From Limnoperna fortunei (lineage: Eukaryota; Mollusca; Bivalvia; Mytilida; Modiolidae), in NCBI GenBank assembly GCA_944474755.1, contig OX104124.1, positions 44,407,342 to 44,471,341 on the forward strand: DNA of 64,000 bases. The letters are read 5' to 3'. The notes below the pieces were generated by a model, which saw only the letters and a program-made list of their open reading frames with translations, made no database searches and had not been told where the DNA came from. A program made the position numbers and the translations under genes. The number at the start of each line of letters is the position of its first letter. The stretch's first letter is position 1. Positions 26,206-38,368 of the stretch are shown here, piece after piece.

Positions 26206-26953
26206 AAGATAATTAGAGTACATTTATAATATTTCCGTACCAATAGAAAACAACATTTCCGCCATAAACTGGCTGTTCCGTCAATGTAACACACAATATA
26301 TTGCAACGGATAATTATAGCGCGTGTCGCTATTTATAAGATTTATACGTCATATGCAATAGCTTTCCGGTGGGAGTTACAGTTTTGTACAGTTTTGGACT
26401 GCCATTTAAAACACACCCTTCTCAGCGTGTGTTGCTCATAGATAAATCATTTTTTTACCACAGTTGTGGTCTCAAAGCCTTTAAAGCAAGTCATATTAGA
26501 ATTATATGCGACTTCTAATTTTTCCATGATGGAAAATAAAAATGGGTTGAACTCCATTTTCAAAGTTTTAGTACAAATTAAATGTACTTTTTAAACCATA
26601 AAAAGCCAAACTATTAGCAAAAATGTATGAAATACTGAACATTTCTCGAGTTCTGAGAGTCTAGTAGACTAGTAATTACATGTACATGTTGCACTCTGTT
26701 TCTATAAAACATGGAAAATGTAACAAAGTGGGCTAGTTATTAAGTATTTACAATGTACCTTGAAAGGATTTGACTTGCGCATATATAATACAGCAATTAA
26801 AATACATTTCATTTCTTTTTTTTATTAAAAATGGACAGTGTTGACAGCATCATTGTGCACCTGCAGGGAAAATTTGTGGTAACATCTATAAATATAATTT
26901 TATTTATTATAATTATAATATAATGAAAAAGTGTGTAATTTTTACACTGTATA

Positions 26954-27549
26954 CTCGAACCCCATTGTATCGATCTATTCATTGTATCGCTCTATTTATT
27001 AATATCTCGAGAATTTTCATCTAGCTCCGCCTACCAATTGTTTACACACGCTTGATTGCACCGGTTTACTTTCTCTTTCGTATTTGACCACAGTTACCAC
27101 CGGATCATGTTTAGAGTAGCGGTAAGTACCTTTTATAGCATGTTTTCTCCTTTATCGTTGTTTTTCTGCATAGAGGATTTTCGGACTGTTTAATATTAAA
27201 TTTGGTGAACTATTTATCGATAAAACAACTACTTAAAAACATTAGACTTTGTTTGCATACATGCTGACAATCTTTATACAGCTATGGTCTGCCATACTTT
27301 ATGCAAACTAGTTATTTCCCACAATGCATCGATATAATGGAGTGACGTCAGAATACACAGTTTTCAACATGGGTGAATAAATTTGACTTTTAACAGTATA
27401 AAATATGATTACCAAAAGAAATTAGCAAGATAAACAGAGACTAGGAATATCAGTGAATATAAACAAAGAATGAAACCTAAATAAGTATTTTTATTAATGT
27501 TATAAATGGTTGATGAAAATAAGTAGATCGATACAACGGGGTTCCAGGC
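26954..27549. mobile_element. Short TIR DNA element (MITE-like), ~596 bp
   Basis: Left end gaaccccattgtatcgatct (26957 onward) and right end agatcgatacaacggggttc (27526-27545) are inverted repeats with one mismatch. A TA precedes the left end and follows the right end within a few bases, compatible with a TA target. No transposase frame is seen. Inside, ATGTTTAGAGTAGCG followed by GTAAGT (27109-27123) looks like a tiny exon but has no supporting context. Confidence 0.55.
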
Positions 27550-27867
27550 TACACTTACCAAAAGGCAAAACTAAATTTCATAACTATAAAACATACAATT
27601 ATATTAAGATACTACATATTCTACTTACATAAAACAAGTTTTGGTTCAATTAAGCAGATGCATGGCCGCAGTGCACATGGCTTAGTCTTTGTTTGCGCGT
27701 GTACCGGAATCGACATCATTAACAACATCCAATCAGCATCTCAATTTTCTTATCTACATGAGTGCCAGGCCTCGGCGCCTATTTTTAAAGACTGTGCTCT
27801 CCTTTCAGTGAAAAAGTCAAGATTGCGCGCTTTCTTTCTTGTGAACTTCCAAGATCGAACAATTATT

Positions 27868-29522
27868 ATGGCTAGTGTTGTATTTGATATCTCAGACGAA
27901 GAAATTCTTGAGGATTCAGCACTGTCAGTGGGTTTACTGGTAATCAAGAATGAGATTGACGGCTGACGCACATCCTCTGCCACATTGTTCTTTTTATACT
28001 GAGCAAAGTGTTGACTCCGACGATGTAAGTACTTCATATCAGTGTATATATATCAAAGAATATCTAAATATGTTTTATCTTTGAGTTTTTCTACGGCTTT
28101 CATGCAATTGAAAATCCAAAATCGCACCCAACAGAACACATATATCCGCCATATTGCAAATTGAAAGGGGAGATAATTATACCCAAATATATATTTATTG
28201 TCTGAATATATTTCACATTATTTTAATGATTTATATTTCATGTATTATGTTTTTAACCTATACTAGAAATATTATTTTAATTTAAATATTGTACTTAGAA
28301 TTATACTTGCTTTATTGTACTTAGAATTATACTTGCTTGTGTGTGTGGTTTGGGGGGAGGGGGAAATACTGAAATTGAAAAGGATTTAGAGTACTTGCAA
28401 ATGAATATTTGTTTTCAGATGCTATTAACAAATACACGTAGATGTACTGCCTGACAAAGAAGTACGAAAACACTGCTACGCATAACGACAAGCTAGATGT
28501 CTAGAAAAAAAAGAAAGCATCACTAAAACAGAAAAAAGAAGTATGGTTACAATAATACTTTTTCAGTCTAGTTTTTTTTTAATGTATAAATAAAAAGAAG
28601 ATAAGAATAAACATGCTGACAGCAAATCCATCAAAACAGACAAGGTCACATTAAATACAACCTTCAATGATGAGCAAATGCTTCTTCATTTAATATGGAG
28701 TGTTCTAAATGACAATGTTCGAAACAGTAGAAAGCCATATAAGTAGGGGAAAAGGGGGGGGGCAATATCTTTACTGTTAACATGTTTTGGGCATTTTACA
28801 TGTCTGTTAACTGGTTTTTTGAAAATTGTTGTTAACGGATATAATGAAAATAAAAACCATGTTTGCTGTACATTTAATAATAATCAGAACAATGTTTACA
28901 GATTTTTCTCTGTTATCTGTTAATTCATTCTAATCACCACATATTTCAATGTAATTAAGTCTTCCTATAAAGGGAGGGATATACATAAGATCACATACTT
29001 GTTTCTATGGAAACACTGATTAATTAATGCATTTTTTCACTGTATCGCCCTTCGATGAGATTCTGATGTTATCTGTTTTTTCGATCTATGAACTCACTGT
29101 TTTCTGTTTTCTAATGTAAATGGCTGTTATATGTTAGTGTTATCATTATTTAAAATGTACTTTTATCTGTTTTGGGAAAAATTTAAAAATTGTTAGCCTG
29201 TTAATGGACCCCCTCCAGCCCCTCCCAAATGTTCACTTTTATGGGTGTTTTATACAAAATGTCAACATTTATTATTATTACATACTGTGCCACTTATCAT
29301 TTTAGTTATTTCTAGATCTGTGCAACACACATACACTGTATATATATTTTTCAGAAAGCCAAGCAGATCATAACTGCACTAGACAATATCGAGATCAGCG
29401 ATGTCAAGAAGATGAGACCTGTCTTAATGGCCTATATATGCCCTCATATGAGGAATGTCAAGATGGATTTATTACATACAAGACATCTTCAAAGTTGGAT
29501 AAATTTAAAGAATAAAAGATGA
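27868..29522 (+). CDS. Possible small plus-strand gene, two exons, function unknown
   Basis: The 3' exon is the better-supported part. After tatatatttttcag it reads KAKQIITALDNIEISDVKKM, then RPVLMAYICPHMRNVKMDLL and 15 more codons to TGA at 29520-29522. An AATAAA follows at 29668-29673. The upstream exon ends at a strong donor (GAT|GTAAGT, 28024) and reads TEQSVDSDD in phase 0, matching the 3' exon. The 5' end is unresolved: an ATG at 27868 (MASVVFDISDEEILEDSALS...) is in another frame and stops at 27966, whereas an ATG at 27951 is in the right frame and would give ~80 residues. A CCAAT box at 27729 could mark the promoter. No family recognised. Confidence 0.35.
28754..29227 (+). repeat. Dispersed element with G-run and C-run ends (copy 1)
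   Basis: It starts with a run of G, then caatatctttactgttaac, tgttttgggcattttacatg and tgaaaataaaaaccatgttt. It ends 'gcctgttaatggaccccctcc'. The reverse complement of 52351-52801 has the same order of blocks and the same ends. Repeated tgttaac/ctgttatctgtt phrases occur inside. No coding potential seen. Confidence 0.6.
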
Positions 29523-30189
29523 AATTAGACTGTAAATTTATTGACATTTGTTCAACCAAAAGCAGAAAGGACAGAAAATAAGCCACCATAAATGAACTAA
29601 AACACCTTCATCTTGGATTGTAAAAAAGATTGAAAAATGTACATATTGACATAATGAGCATTTATTCAATAAATCGTTGAATTGTTTAATTCTTTTTTAT
29701 TTAATATTTATCCACTTGAAGAAAATGAGAAAATTGTAACAAATAAAAGATACCAAGGTTAATAGAATTTACAACTTTGGGATTAATTGCCATTAGACAA
29801 GCCTGTCAGATCAGTGATAATAGGCAATTGTATTAGCTATTACACTTTATCTCTACTTACTAAATTATGTGCCATCTAGAATTCCTTGACCATTGTTCAA
29901 GTTAGTGGTCATCCTATTGATACAAATTCAACAGTCCAATATTAGAGCTTAAGGGAGCACAGTGTCAGCAATATTTCTAGCGTAAAACTTGCCCAACCTT
30001 TTCACTGGACTAGACATGTTCTTTTTATCACAAGACTAGTATTATTGATAAATGTAAGTCAGCAATGATGCTCACTAGTTTACAAAATGAGAGGTCAAGG
30101 TGGACATTTTTGGAATGCTGAAAAAAAGGTTCAAAAAAAGAAAATCTACGTGAGCCTAACTGTAGCTTTTTTTCATCATATCATCTTTC

Positions 30190-30700
30190 CCCTAACCTAA
30201 ATGTCCATTTTGTAATGTTATCCATGCAAAATATGGACTTTTAGAACCTTTGGACCATATTTAAGATTATAACAAGTAACCTTTTATGCATTTTTTTGTA
30301 ATTTCATCAATACAAAAGGAGACCTTTTGGATTTTAATTTGGTCAAAATACCATATGACGTTGGTCTTTTGGTTTTGAAAATACCATCTCTGGCCAACCT
30401 TTCATCACCTTTTCTTGTGTGGATATTTGACCTTTTTATTATCTTTTGTCTACAACAGATTATATTTTGGAAAAAAATGTCATATTTTGTTGTTCACCTT
30501 TTGAACATATTTTAGACTTGGAAAGGTAAACTTTTGCAACACCTTTTGTCAAATCAAAAGTGGGCCATTTCGACTGACTTTTGAAGTCAAAAAGGTATAC
30601 AGAAAGGTGATCTTTTAGATCTTTTGTATTTTTTAAAAATGTGTTAAAAAGACAACAAAATGTATTCAAAATTGGGACTTTTGGATACCTTTTGACTATC
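30190..30700. repeat. Degenerate 'acctttgg / gaccttttgg' repeat field
   Basis: Units such as ggagaccttttggatttt, ggtgatcttttagatctttt and gggacttttggatacctttt recur at irregular 50-100 bp spacing. The opposing open frames here (30327-30515 plus, 30460-30798 minus) are low-complexity readings of this field and are not called as genes. Confidence 0.35.
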
Positions 30701-30799
30701 CTAAAAGTTATTGTTTCACGCAGTGAGTAGGAGAACTTAACTAAAAGTTTTTTTAGACCTAACTCAATAAATGAGAATAATGTATAGGCGCCTTTCAAA

Positions 30800-33700
30800 A
30801 TGCTTGTACAGTATAAGAGAAAACAAATATTATTTAAATGTAACTAAATAAAACTTCCTAAAATGAACTAAAGTGTGTTTGATGGGCACACAAATTAAAT
30901 ACTATCTGTACCACGAATGTTAAAATAAAAGGTGTCACACATCAATATAAATTTAGGTTTAAGATCAAAGAAACATTATAAATACACTGTATCTTAAAAA
31001 TCTACCATAAATAAATGATAATAATCAAAACTGTTAAAGTGAATACACATGGATCTATTTCACAATTTAATAAAATTAAATACAAAAGACCCTTCAACTC
31101 TTACTACATTTATGTACTATATATAATCAACAAGTTAACATGTCTTTTACAAAATAATGATATAAAGGATACGATATTATCAACTGATTATCTCTTCATA
31201 AATGAACTAAAACAAACCAACTTTATCTTCATTATTTAACGAAATTTATACAGGATGTGAATTGAATATGTTGTCATGATCAGAGCAATACATGTGAAAC
31301 AACCCAAATTCCGTATTTAATTGGTTCAGCACCCAATATATATTATATGGACAGTTTTACTTGTATCTAAGTGAATAATATAGTAGCTAATTAATAAAAG
31401 AGTATATAGCCTATGCTGTCTAGGTTTAATTCAAACTATGAAAAGAAAAAAATATTTTATTATAGTTTGGGACTGTAATAATGTTATCATTTATCTCAGA
31501 TATTAATCAATAAAAAGCAGATCGCATCCTGAAGATTAACGGTAATTCTTTTTAGCAAATAGTTGCCGAAACATAAGTTTGGATAGTTTAATTAATCTAC
31601 CACATTCCATATCGTTTGACCGCATAAAGTATTTTGCTTAGCACCTAATAATTATGTTATCTCAAAGAAAGAAAAGGCAAGTTGTTAATGCCCTGAGGTA
31701 TACAACTATGACTAGAGTGGTTTTATCACTACTCGCCAAATTAGACATGCATGTTCGAGTACCATTAAGGGATGCTTCTTGAACGGAAGGCGGGCCTGTC
31801 GGACCTCTTGAAATATTTGAGCTGCTCGGACATCTGAAACCCAGAAAAAGATAAGCATGAACAGATGGAAAACATAACGTCCTAAGCTATAAATGGCAAT
31901 ATAACAAAATCGTATGGGGCAAGATGCTTCACTAATTTTCAAGTAGATCTCTACGTATTGTCAAAGTGCAGAGATAGATAAGAGTTATCTCTCCTTGGAA
32001 TGTTCTGTACTAGTACAGGTCTGTTATGTTTTGTACTAATAAATCTGAACAGATGTAACAGGTTTTGAAATTTATGCATTAAAATAGCTATAGCTCCAGA
32101 ATAACAATTTTTATCCCAGTGTGTGTCAGTTTGCATCTATGCGTTGAACTAATAAGATGTGTTAGAGTCACGTGTTCAAATTTTTAGACGAAACCCGATT
32201 AGCGTCCGAAATAGTACAGGACGTTTCCAGGTTATTTGAGCACATCATGATATCTAGTTATACCAGCCCACCCGGTTATCCATGTTCTAGATTCATACGT
32301 GTTTTGCATGTAAAATTGCATGTAAAAAGGGCGCGTAGATTTAAATCGCAGGTACCAAAGGGCATTTTGTACATTCACAGGGGATTTTTCCGGCTGTTAT
32401 GGTTCCAAGAAAAAGCCCAGGACCTTTGATTTATATATCTATTTACTATTTATCTATTTACCCATCAGATTTGGGAGTAAGTACATAGAATCTTGTACTT
32501 TGTGTCTGTCTGCCTGTATTCATATCATGCACGGAGACCTTGTAGATTGTGTGGGTGAAATATAATCATGAGTTGAAGATTTATAATTCACATTTTGTGA
32601 TATGTTGCTACATAGACTGAGAAATTGTATTATTATGTTGGTGAGTAGCTTATTTTGTGGATATAAACCAAAAAATTAATTAAATTAAAGACTTTAATGT
32701 CTTTGGATTAATGAATTTGCTTATACTTGAAATGGAAAACTATGTGCTATTTTTAAGACTGTGACCTTATGGAATGACCTTATTTATTTCTCGATTTTTC
32801 AAATTTTACTTTGTTTTCTGTTGTATTTTCTAGAGAGTTGTAGGCTGAGTAGCGTGGTGAGACTGATTTATGAAAGGTTTTAATCTTGACAATATGTTCT
32901 TATTTTTTTTCAATAATAAATACTAGTATACGTTTTTATTTGCTTTGATTCAATACAACTGACAGATCGAAAACTATAAAAGAACCGAGAAGTGAACATT
33001 TACTTCTGCACAACAATGCAAATGAATAAATAGGTCATATATATCATATTTTCCAAGCTGTTAACCGCAGACTTACGTAATTTTGAGCCATAAATTAGAA
33101 GTACTGTAATCGTCATTATTTTTAACGCCGGTTTATGCCTTTCAGTGTTAACTTAATAGATCCAGTATTCTAATTAAAATATTAGTGTTTATCAATATAA
33201 TTATTTAAAAATTATTGTACGATATCATAGCGGGACATACGTTATTTGTAAAGGATAGTCTACCAATTTTTAGGTAGGTAGAAGTTAAAAGAGAACTTCC
33301 GGGAAAAGCCAAGATAACAATAATGGTATACAACATACAACATTGAATTTAGAGTCAAACGACGACATATAGGTATAAAAATGTAATTTTTCTCACCAAT
33401 AGCCTAAAACACATTTATTTGGTATACATATAGTAACATCATCAATATAATTCAAAATTCAAGAAAACTTGAAATTTCGAGTTACAGAATATAGAGCTAC
33501 ATGTATACCATATATACCGGGTAATAAACATCACGAAAAAAAAATCGTGATTAGAACATTAAGGCATCTTACATTCTTCACAATGTAATCAGTATTAGGA
33601 ATTTGAACATATGTCAAGCAACCCAAGCCAAGCCAAGTACATTCACATTGCCACTTCAGTTTTACATAAAATTGCATAACATTAGAATAACAATTTGTGA
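30800..33700. other. Non-coding stretch without a firm gene
   Basis: Two weak exon-like signals were seen and not called: minus 31712-31821 (acceptor tttctgggtttcag, all three frames fairly open) and plus 32187-32310 (acceptor caaatttttag, donor-like ATG|GTAAAA). Otherwise it is AT-rich and featureless. Confidence 0.25.
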
Positions 33701-33702
33701 AA

Positions 33703-35166
33703 AATCGATATGCACAGGGGTGCAAAAGCCGAGTTGCCGTATTTTATTAACCAAAAGTTTCATTAAAATCGGTTGAGAACTTTTTGAGTTATGGTCCGTT
33801 TTTCTGTCACTGTGACCTTGACCTTGAGCGGATTTACCCCCAAAACAATAAGGTTCCTCCTCATATGGTATGTAACAATATACCAAAGTTTTGTTAAAAT
33901 CTGTTGAGAACTTTTCGAGTTATGGTCCGGAAACCACTAATTCAAGAAATTTTCTAAGGTTTTTCTGTCGCTGTGACATTGACCTTGAACGGATTTACCC
34001 CAAAATCAATAGGGTTCCTCCTCTTATGGCATGTAACAATATCCCAAAGTTTCAATAAAATGGTCGAGAACTTTTCAAGTTATGGTCCGGAAACCACTAA
34101 TTCAAGAAATTTTCTAACGTTTTTCTGTCGCTGTGACCTTGACCTTTAACGGATTTACTCCAAAATCAATAGGGTTCCTCCTCTTATGGTATGTAACAAT
34201 ATCCTAAAGTTTCATTAAAATCGGTTCACAACATTCTGAGTTATGGTCCGGAAACCAATTGTTGACGCCCGCCCGCCCGCCCAGCCGCCCGCCATCATCA
34301 TAACAATAGCCTAAAAATATGATTTAAGAATTTCCTTGACTTCCCAGACCATGAGAAGAAAATCGATATGCACAGGGGTGCAAAAGCCGAGTTGCCGTAT
34401 TTTATTAACCAAAACTTTTCTTGTCTTCATTTTAAGATTTAACATAATTGGTTATTACAGGCATTACATGTAAACTGGAGACAAAGTTTCAAAGTTGCAT
34501 AAAATATGAATATGTGAATCCTCTAACAGTATTGAACCATTGTGTAAAATTTCAGATATGTACTTGATGTAGTTTTTGAGTTATGGTCCGGAAACCACTA
34601 ATTCAAGAAATTTTCTAACGTTTTTATGTCACTGTGACTTTGTCTTGAACGGATTTACCCCAAAATCAATAAGGTTCCTCCTCTAATGGTATGTAACAAT
34701 CTACCAGTTTAATTAAAATCGGTTGAGAACGTTTTGAGTTATGGTCTGGAAGCCACTAATTCAAGAAATTTTCTAACGTTTTTCTGTCGCTGTGACCTTG
34801 ACCTTGAACGGATTTACCCCAAAATCAATAGGGTTCCTCCTCTTATGGTATGTAACAATATCCTAAAGACTCAATAAAATTGGTTGAGAACTTTTTGAGT
34901 TATGGTCCGGAAACCACTAATTCAAGAAATTTTCTAATGTTTTTCTGTCGCTGTGACCTTGACCTTGAACGGATTTATCCCAAAATCAATAGGGTTCCTC
35001 CTCTTACGGTATGTAACAATATCCTAAAGTTTCATTAAAATTGGTTCACAACTTTCTGAGTTATGGTCCGGAAACCAATTGTTGACGCCCGCCCGCCCGC
35101 CCGCCCGCCCACCCGCCCGCCATCATCAAAGCAATAGCCGAGTTCAACTTCGTTGCAACTCGGCTA
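33703..35166. repeat. Two tandem copies of a composite bivalve repeat with (GCCC)n
   Basis: Copies at about 33703-34310 and 34362-35166 both start atcgatatgcacaggggtgc then aaaagccgagttgccgtatt. Both end in a gcccgcccgcccgcc microsatellite followed by catcatca. Within each copy a ~165-bp sub-unit recurs, with gagttatggtccggaaacca, tgtgaccttgaccttgaacg and gggttcctcctcttatggta. The far right end (agccgagttcaacttcgttg then caactcggct) forms a hairpin that echoes the left-end agccgagttgc, suggesting a foldback terminus. Confidence 0.75.
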
Positions 35167-35614
35167 AAAAGGGAAAAAAATCAACCGAAAAGCAGAGGGG
35201 ATTATTACCAATACGATTTTGACAATCATATACAACAAGAAACAAAAATAAAAATTATAAAATAGGCCATTTAATGGGACATTGAATGAGACCCCGCCAC
35301 GTTGCATTTTTTGAAAATTCCTGATCACATTTTATCGAATTACTTATTAGACTACAGGAAGAGCCGTGCATTATAATAGTCCATCTCAGAAGACAATTTT
35401 TACCTTGACTCTGAACCTATACAAATTACTTCATATTGGCACAATTCAAAAACTACATATGCGATTGTGCTGCAAATTCAACCTGATCTTCATTTTATAG
35501 TATTTAACAGCTGTGCATAGTTTTTAAAAAAATCTATTGACGTGTTTTCAAGTTATCATCTGGAAACCGCCAAGTGTTGACAAAAATCCCTTGAATTGGT
35601 CCAAGTCAAAAACT

Positions 35615-37898
35615 TTAATGCATACCAGTTCCAACCATTGCATACACGGTTCTTCTTGCAAGTTGTATTCGCTTTGCTATCAGGTCATGACTATATATAT
35701 GTCTATCCATTCCTATATGTGTATACGTATCAGTTTGTTCAAGATGGCGGCCATGGAGAGAAAACTTTTCCTCTAGAGAATGTTTTTTCCTATTAAAAAT
35801 CATAATTTTACTTTTTGTTTCGTTTATGATATACCGTTCATTGTTTGCATATTGTTCTTGTACGAGAAGCATTGTTTGAAGTTCCAATTGGCTACGACCA
35901 AGAAGTACGATGTCATCAGCACAGGTAGGACTGTTTACTTGAACTGTACCGATACGAAATCCAATAAATTTTTTCCTATATAAGTCTAATAATGGGTTTA
36001 TAAAAACTTTATATAAATCTGGAGATAAGATACCGCCCTGTCTGCCTCCTTGATGCTCAGGAAATGGTTGCGAAATAATTCCTTCCCATTTTACTCTGGA
36101 GTTCAATTCTTTATAGGACAAGTTTATTACTGACCATATATCATCTTTAATACCTGTATAGAATAGTTTACGGAGCATAGATTCATGCCACACCATGTCG
36201 AAGGCTTTAGAGGCATCAATGAAAGCTGCATATAAAGTAGTGTTATTGTCAAGTGATTCTGATATAGCTTCGGTTAAAAGAAGGCCTGCATTTGTTGGGG
36301 CAACAGATTTTGTAAAACCACGTTGGAGAGGATTCTGAGCAGCCTGCAATAGTGGATTAATTTTATGTACCATAAAATCTATAGTAAAATCATCACATTT
36401 AAAAGGTAAAATATAGTCTATTTGAGACTCGCTATAACCATTAAAATGATAAAAAGTACTTTCATCAGGGTATGACTCTGGCAGTAGGAATCCTATATCT
36501 GTTATGTCGTTCATAAAGAGCCTATCTCTTTGTGTTGGGTTTGACCTAATAAAGGAGGCATTTAAATCCCCCGCAAGTAGTATTGTACAATAGCTATATT
36601 TGGTAACGATCTCTGAAATTTCGTCTAAACAAGTTCTGTAGAGTGTATCATTAGTAGAGCTATTTCTAGTAGGCATGTATGCAGAGATTATACATAGCGG
36701 TTTTTCAGTACAGCTTATTTTGATGACACAGATGCGTTCACAACCATCATCAAGTTTTGTTATATATGGGTCTAGAGACTTTTTCCACAATAGACCACAG
36801 CCTCCATGTCCTCTTGTTCTTATTCTTGGTAAGATATGTTCATATTCATCACAGCTTTTTATTAAGCCACTGTAGTTATTTTCTGAGCAAAAATCAAGAA
36901 GCTTTTGTTTTTCAAATGTAAAGAGCCAGTGTTCTTGTATGGCAACAATATCAGATCTCTTTAATATTTGTTGAAGATAAACGGCGTTGGATGCGAAGCT
37001 CTCAATGTTGAATGTAGATAAAGTGGTGTACCTGTGTAGTAACTGGTTGCAGGTCTCACTATTTGCTGATTTGGGTACGACGACCTTATTTGGGTCTGTT
37101 TCTGTTGACATGGATGTATCGGTCTCTCTTGAAACAAATGAAGCGGAAGTCGTGGAGGAGGATGATTGTACACCCTTTCTTAAAAAGAACTATTGGAGTT
37201 GTTTATATTGCTATTGGTTTGGTTCCTTATAGGTGGTGTATTGATCCTTACATCTTTATTCGTTGTATGAACTTCTGTATCGGTAGTTCTAGTTGCAGTA
37301 CTATCTATAGGTTTCGAGTCTGTTGAGGTTATCTTAGGAATATCTTCATTTCTACATCCAATATTGTTATTTATTACGATATTTGGTACTTGAATATGTG
37401 GAGGGGTTCTATATACTTCTTTAAGCTTTCGTTCCAGTTCTATTATTCGTTTCTCAAGACTGGCAGAAATTAAGCTGCTCTGTGTTTGTGAATGAACCTG
37501 AGTTTGAGAGTATAGAGTTGAGCTTTCCATATCATTTATCTTTTTCTCAAGGCTAAGAATATAGGTTTGGGCTGCAGCTAATTTTAAAGTTACCTCGTTC
37601 AATTCCTTTTCCTTCTCTTTTATTACCTTTTCTTTTGCAGTGACTTCTTTTTCTCTTGACATAGTTTTTTGTGTTGTTTCTGCATTTCTTCCAATTTTTC
37701 TATCTCCTTCATAGTAACATCAGTTATGGTTTCTGTAGTTCTAGTTTTAGTTTTAGGTTGAGCTGTGTTACCGGTTGTTACATAAATATTATTGTCATTT
37801 GAAATAGACTCATTTAGGTACATTTGTTCGTATTCAAGACAACTATCTTCATCTCGATTGTAAGATTCTACCCGTGGAAAGACGCTCATAAAGAACAT
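35615..37898 (-). pseudogene. Degenerate non-LTR retrotransposon: coiled-coil region, endonuclease and partial reverse transcriptase
   Basis: Three minus frames belong to one element: 37898-37623, 37662-37180 (Lys/Glu-rich coiled coil) and 37111-35615 (498 codons). In the long frame, an APE-type endonuclease shows FNIES, AIQEHW, GDLNAS and SQIDYIL. The reverse transcriptase shows motif A (AFIDASKAFDMVWH), motif B (RQGGILSPDLY) and motif C as CADD, where YADD is usual. Between SQIDYIL and motif A only ~60 residues remain, so the usual linker and fingers region is deleted while the frame is kept. The RT ends at a stop soon after the TKSKIMIFN region, short of the usual C-terminus. Frameshifts join the three frames near an A6 run (~37650) and a T5 run (~37180). 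LINE proteins copy element RNA into nicked chromosomal DNA; this copy is judged dead. Confidence 0.8.
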
Positions 37899-37899
37899 A

Positions 37900-38368
37900 A
37901 GTAATGTATTAACGGACTATATAATCATATTTGTTTTTATTATGTTTCATATTAATCATGGTGTCATATCTCTTGTTGGGAGCAGAGGTCTATGAATGGT
38001 AGATTGAATGTTTGCTTTACGTTCTATTAAATGAAGGCAATAACAAAATACCGAACACCGATGAAACTGTCAAGAGACCTTTCATAATTCAAAGTCCGAG
38101 AAAACGGCAACTCCAGAACCAACAACAAAATATATAGTTAGTAACTACATCAATGGTTCCGACTTGGTGCATTTATGTCTAAAGAAATTGTGGGTTAAAC
38201 CATGTTTTGTGGCATGCTAAACCTCCCGATTCCATTAAGGACGGTTACAAGTTAACTGGAAAACCCAACAAAATTAATAACATCATAACAGAACATATAT
38301 CGAAATTAATTTATAACACATGTTAGCGATATACTTTGAAATCATTTATTGAATTCGAATATGTCTGT
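37900..38368. other. Non-coding spacer
   Basis: Between the LINE and the mucin-like exon I see no gene, tandem repeat or TIR. Confidence 0.3.

Noticed and set aside
26831..26878. ATG-started mini exon (MDSVDSIIVHLQGKFV then GTAACA)
   Set aside because: Weak donor, no partner exon, and it lies near the TIR element; likely chance.
27658..27966. 102-codon plus-strand frame taken as a gene as it stands
   Set aside because: The first part has no coding character and the better-supported splice model uses a different frame; only a low-confidence two-exon model is offered.
31712..31942. Minus-strand frame with a good acceptor at 31821
   Set aside because: All three frames after the acceptor are similarly open and none resembles a known protein; no upstream exon found.
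32172..32429. Plus-strand 85-codon frame
   Set aside because: Possible acceptor but poor donor, no motifs and no neighbours; kept as unannotated.
35537..37326. Several plus-strand frames opposite the LINE
   Set aside because: Shadows of the minus-strand endonuclease/RT frame.
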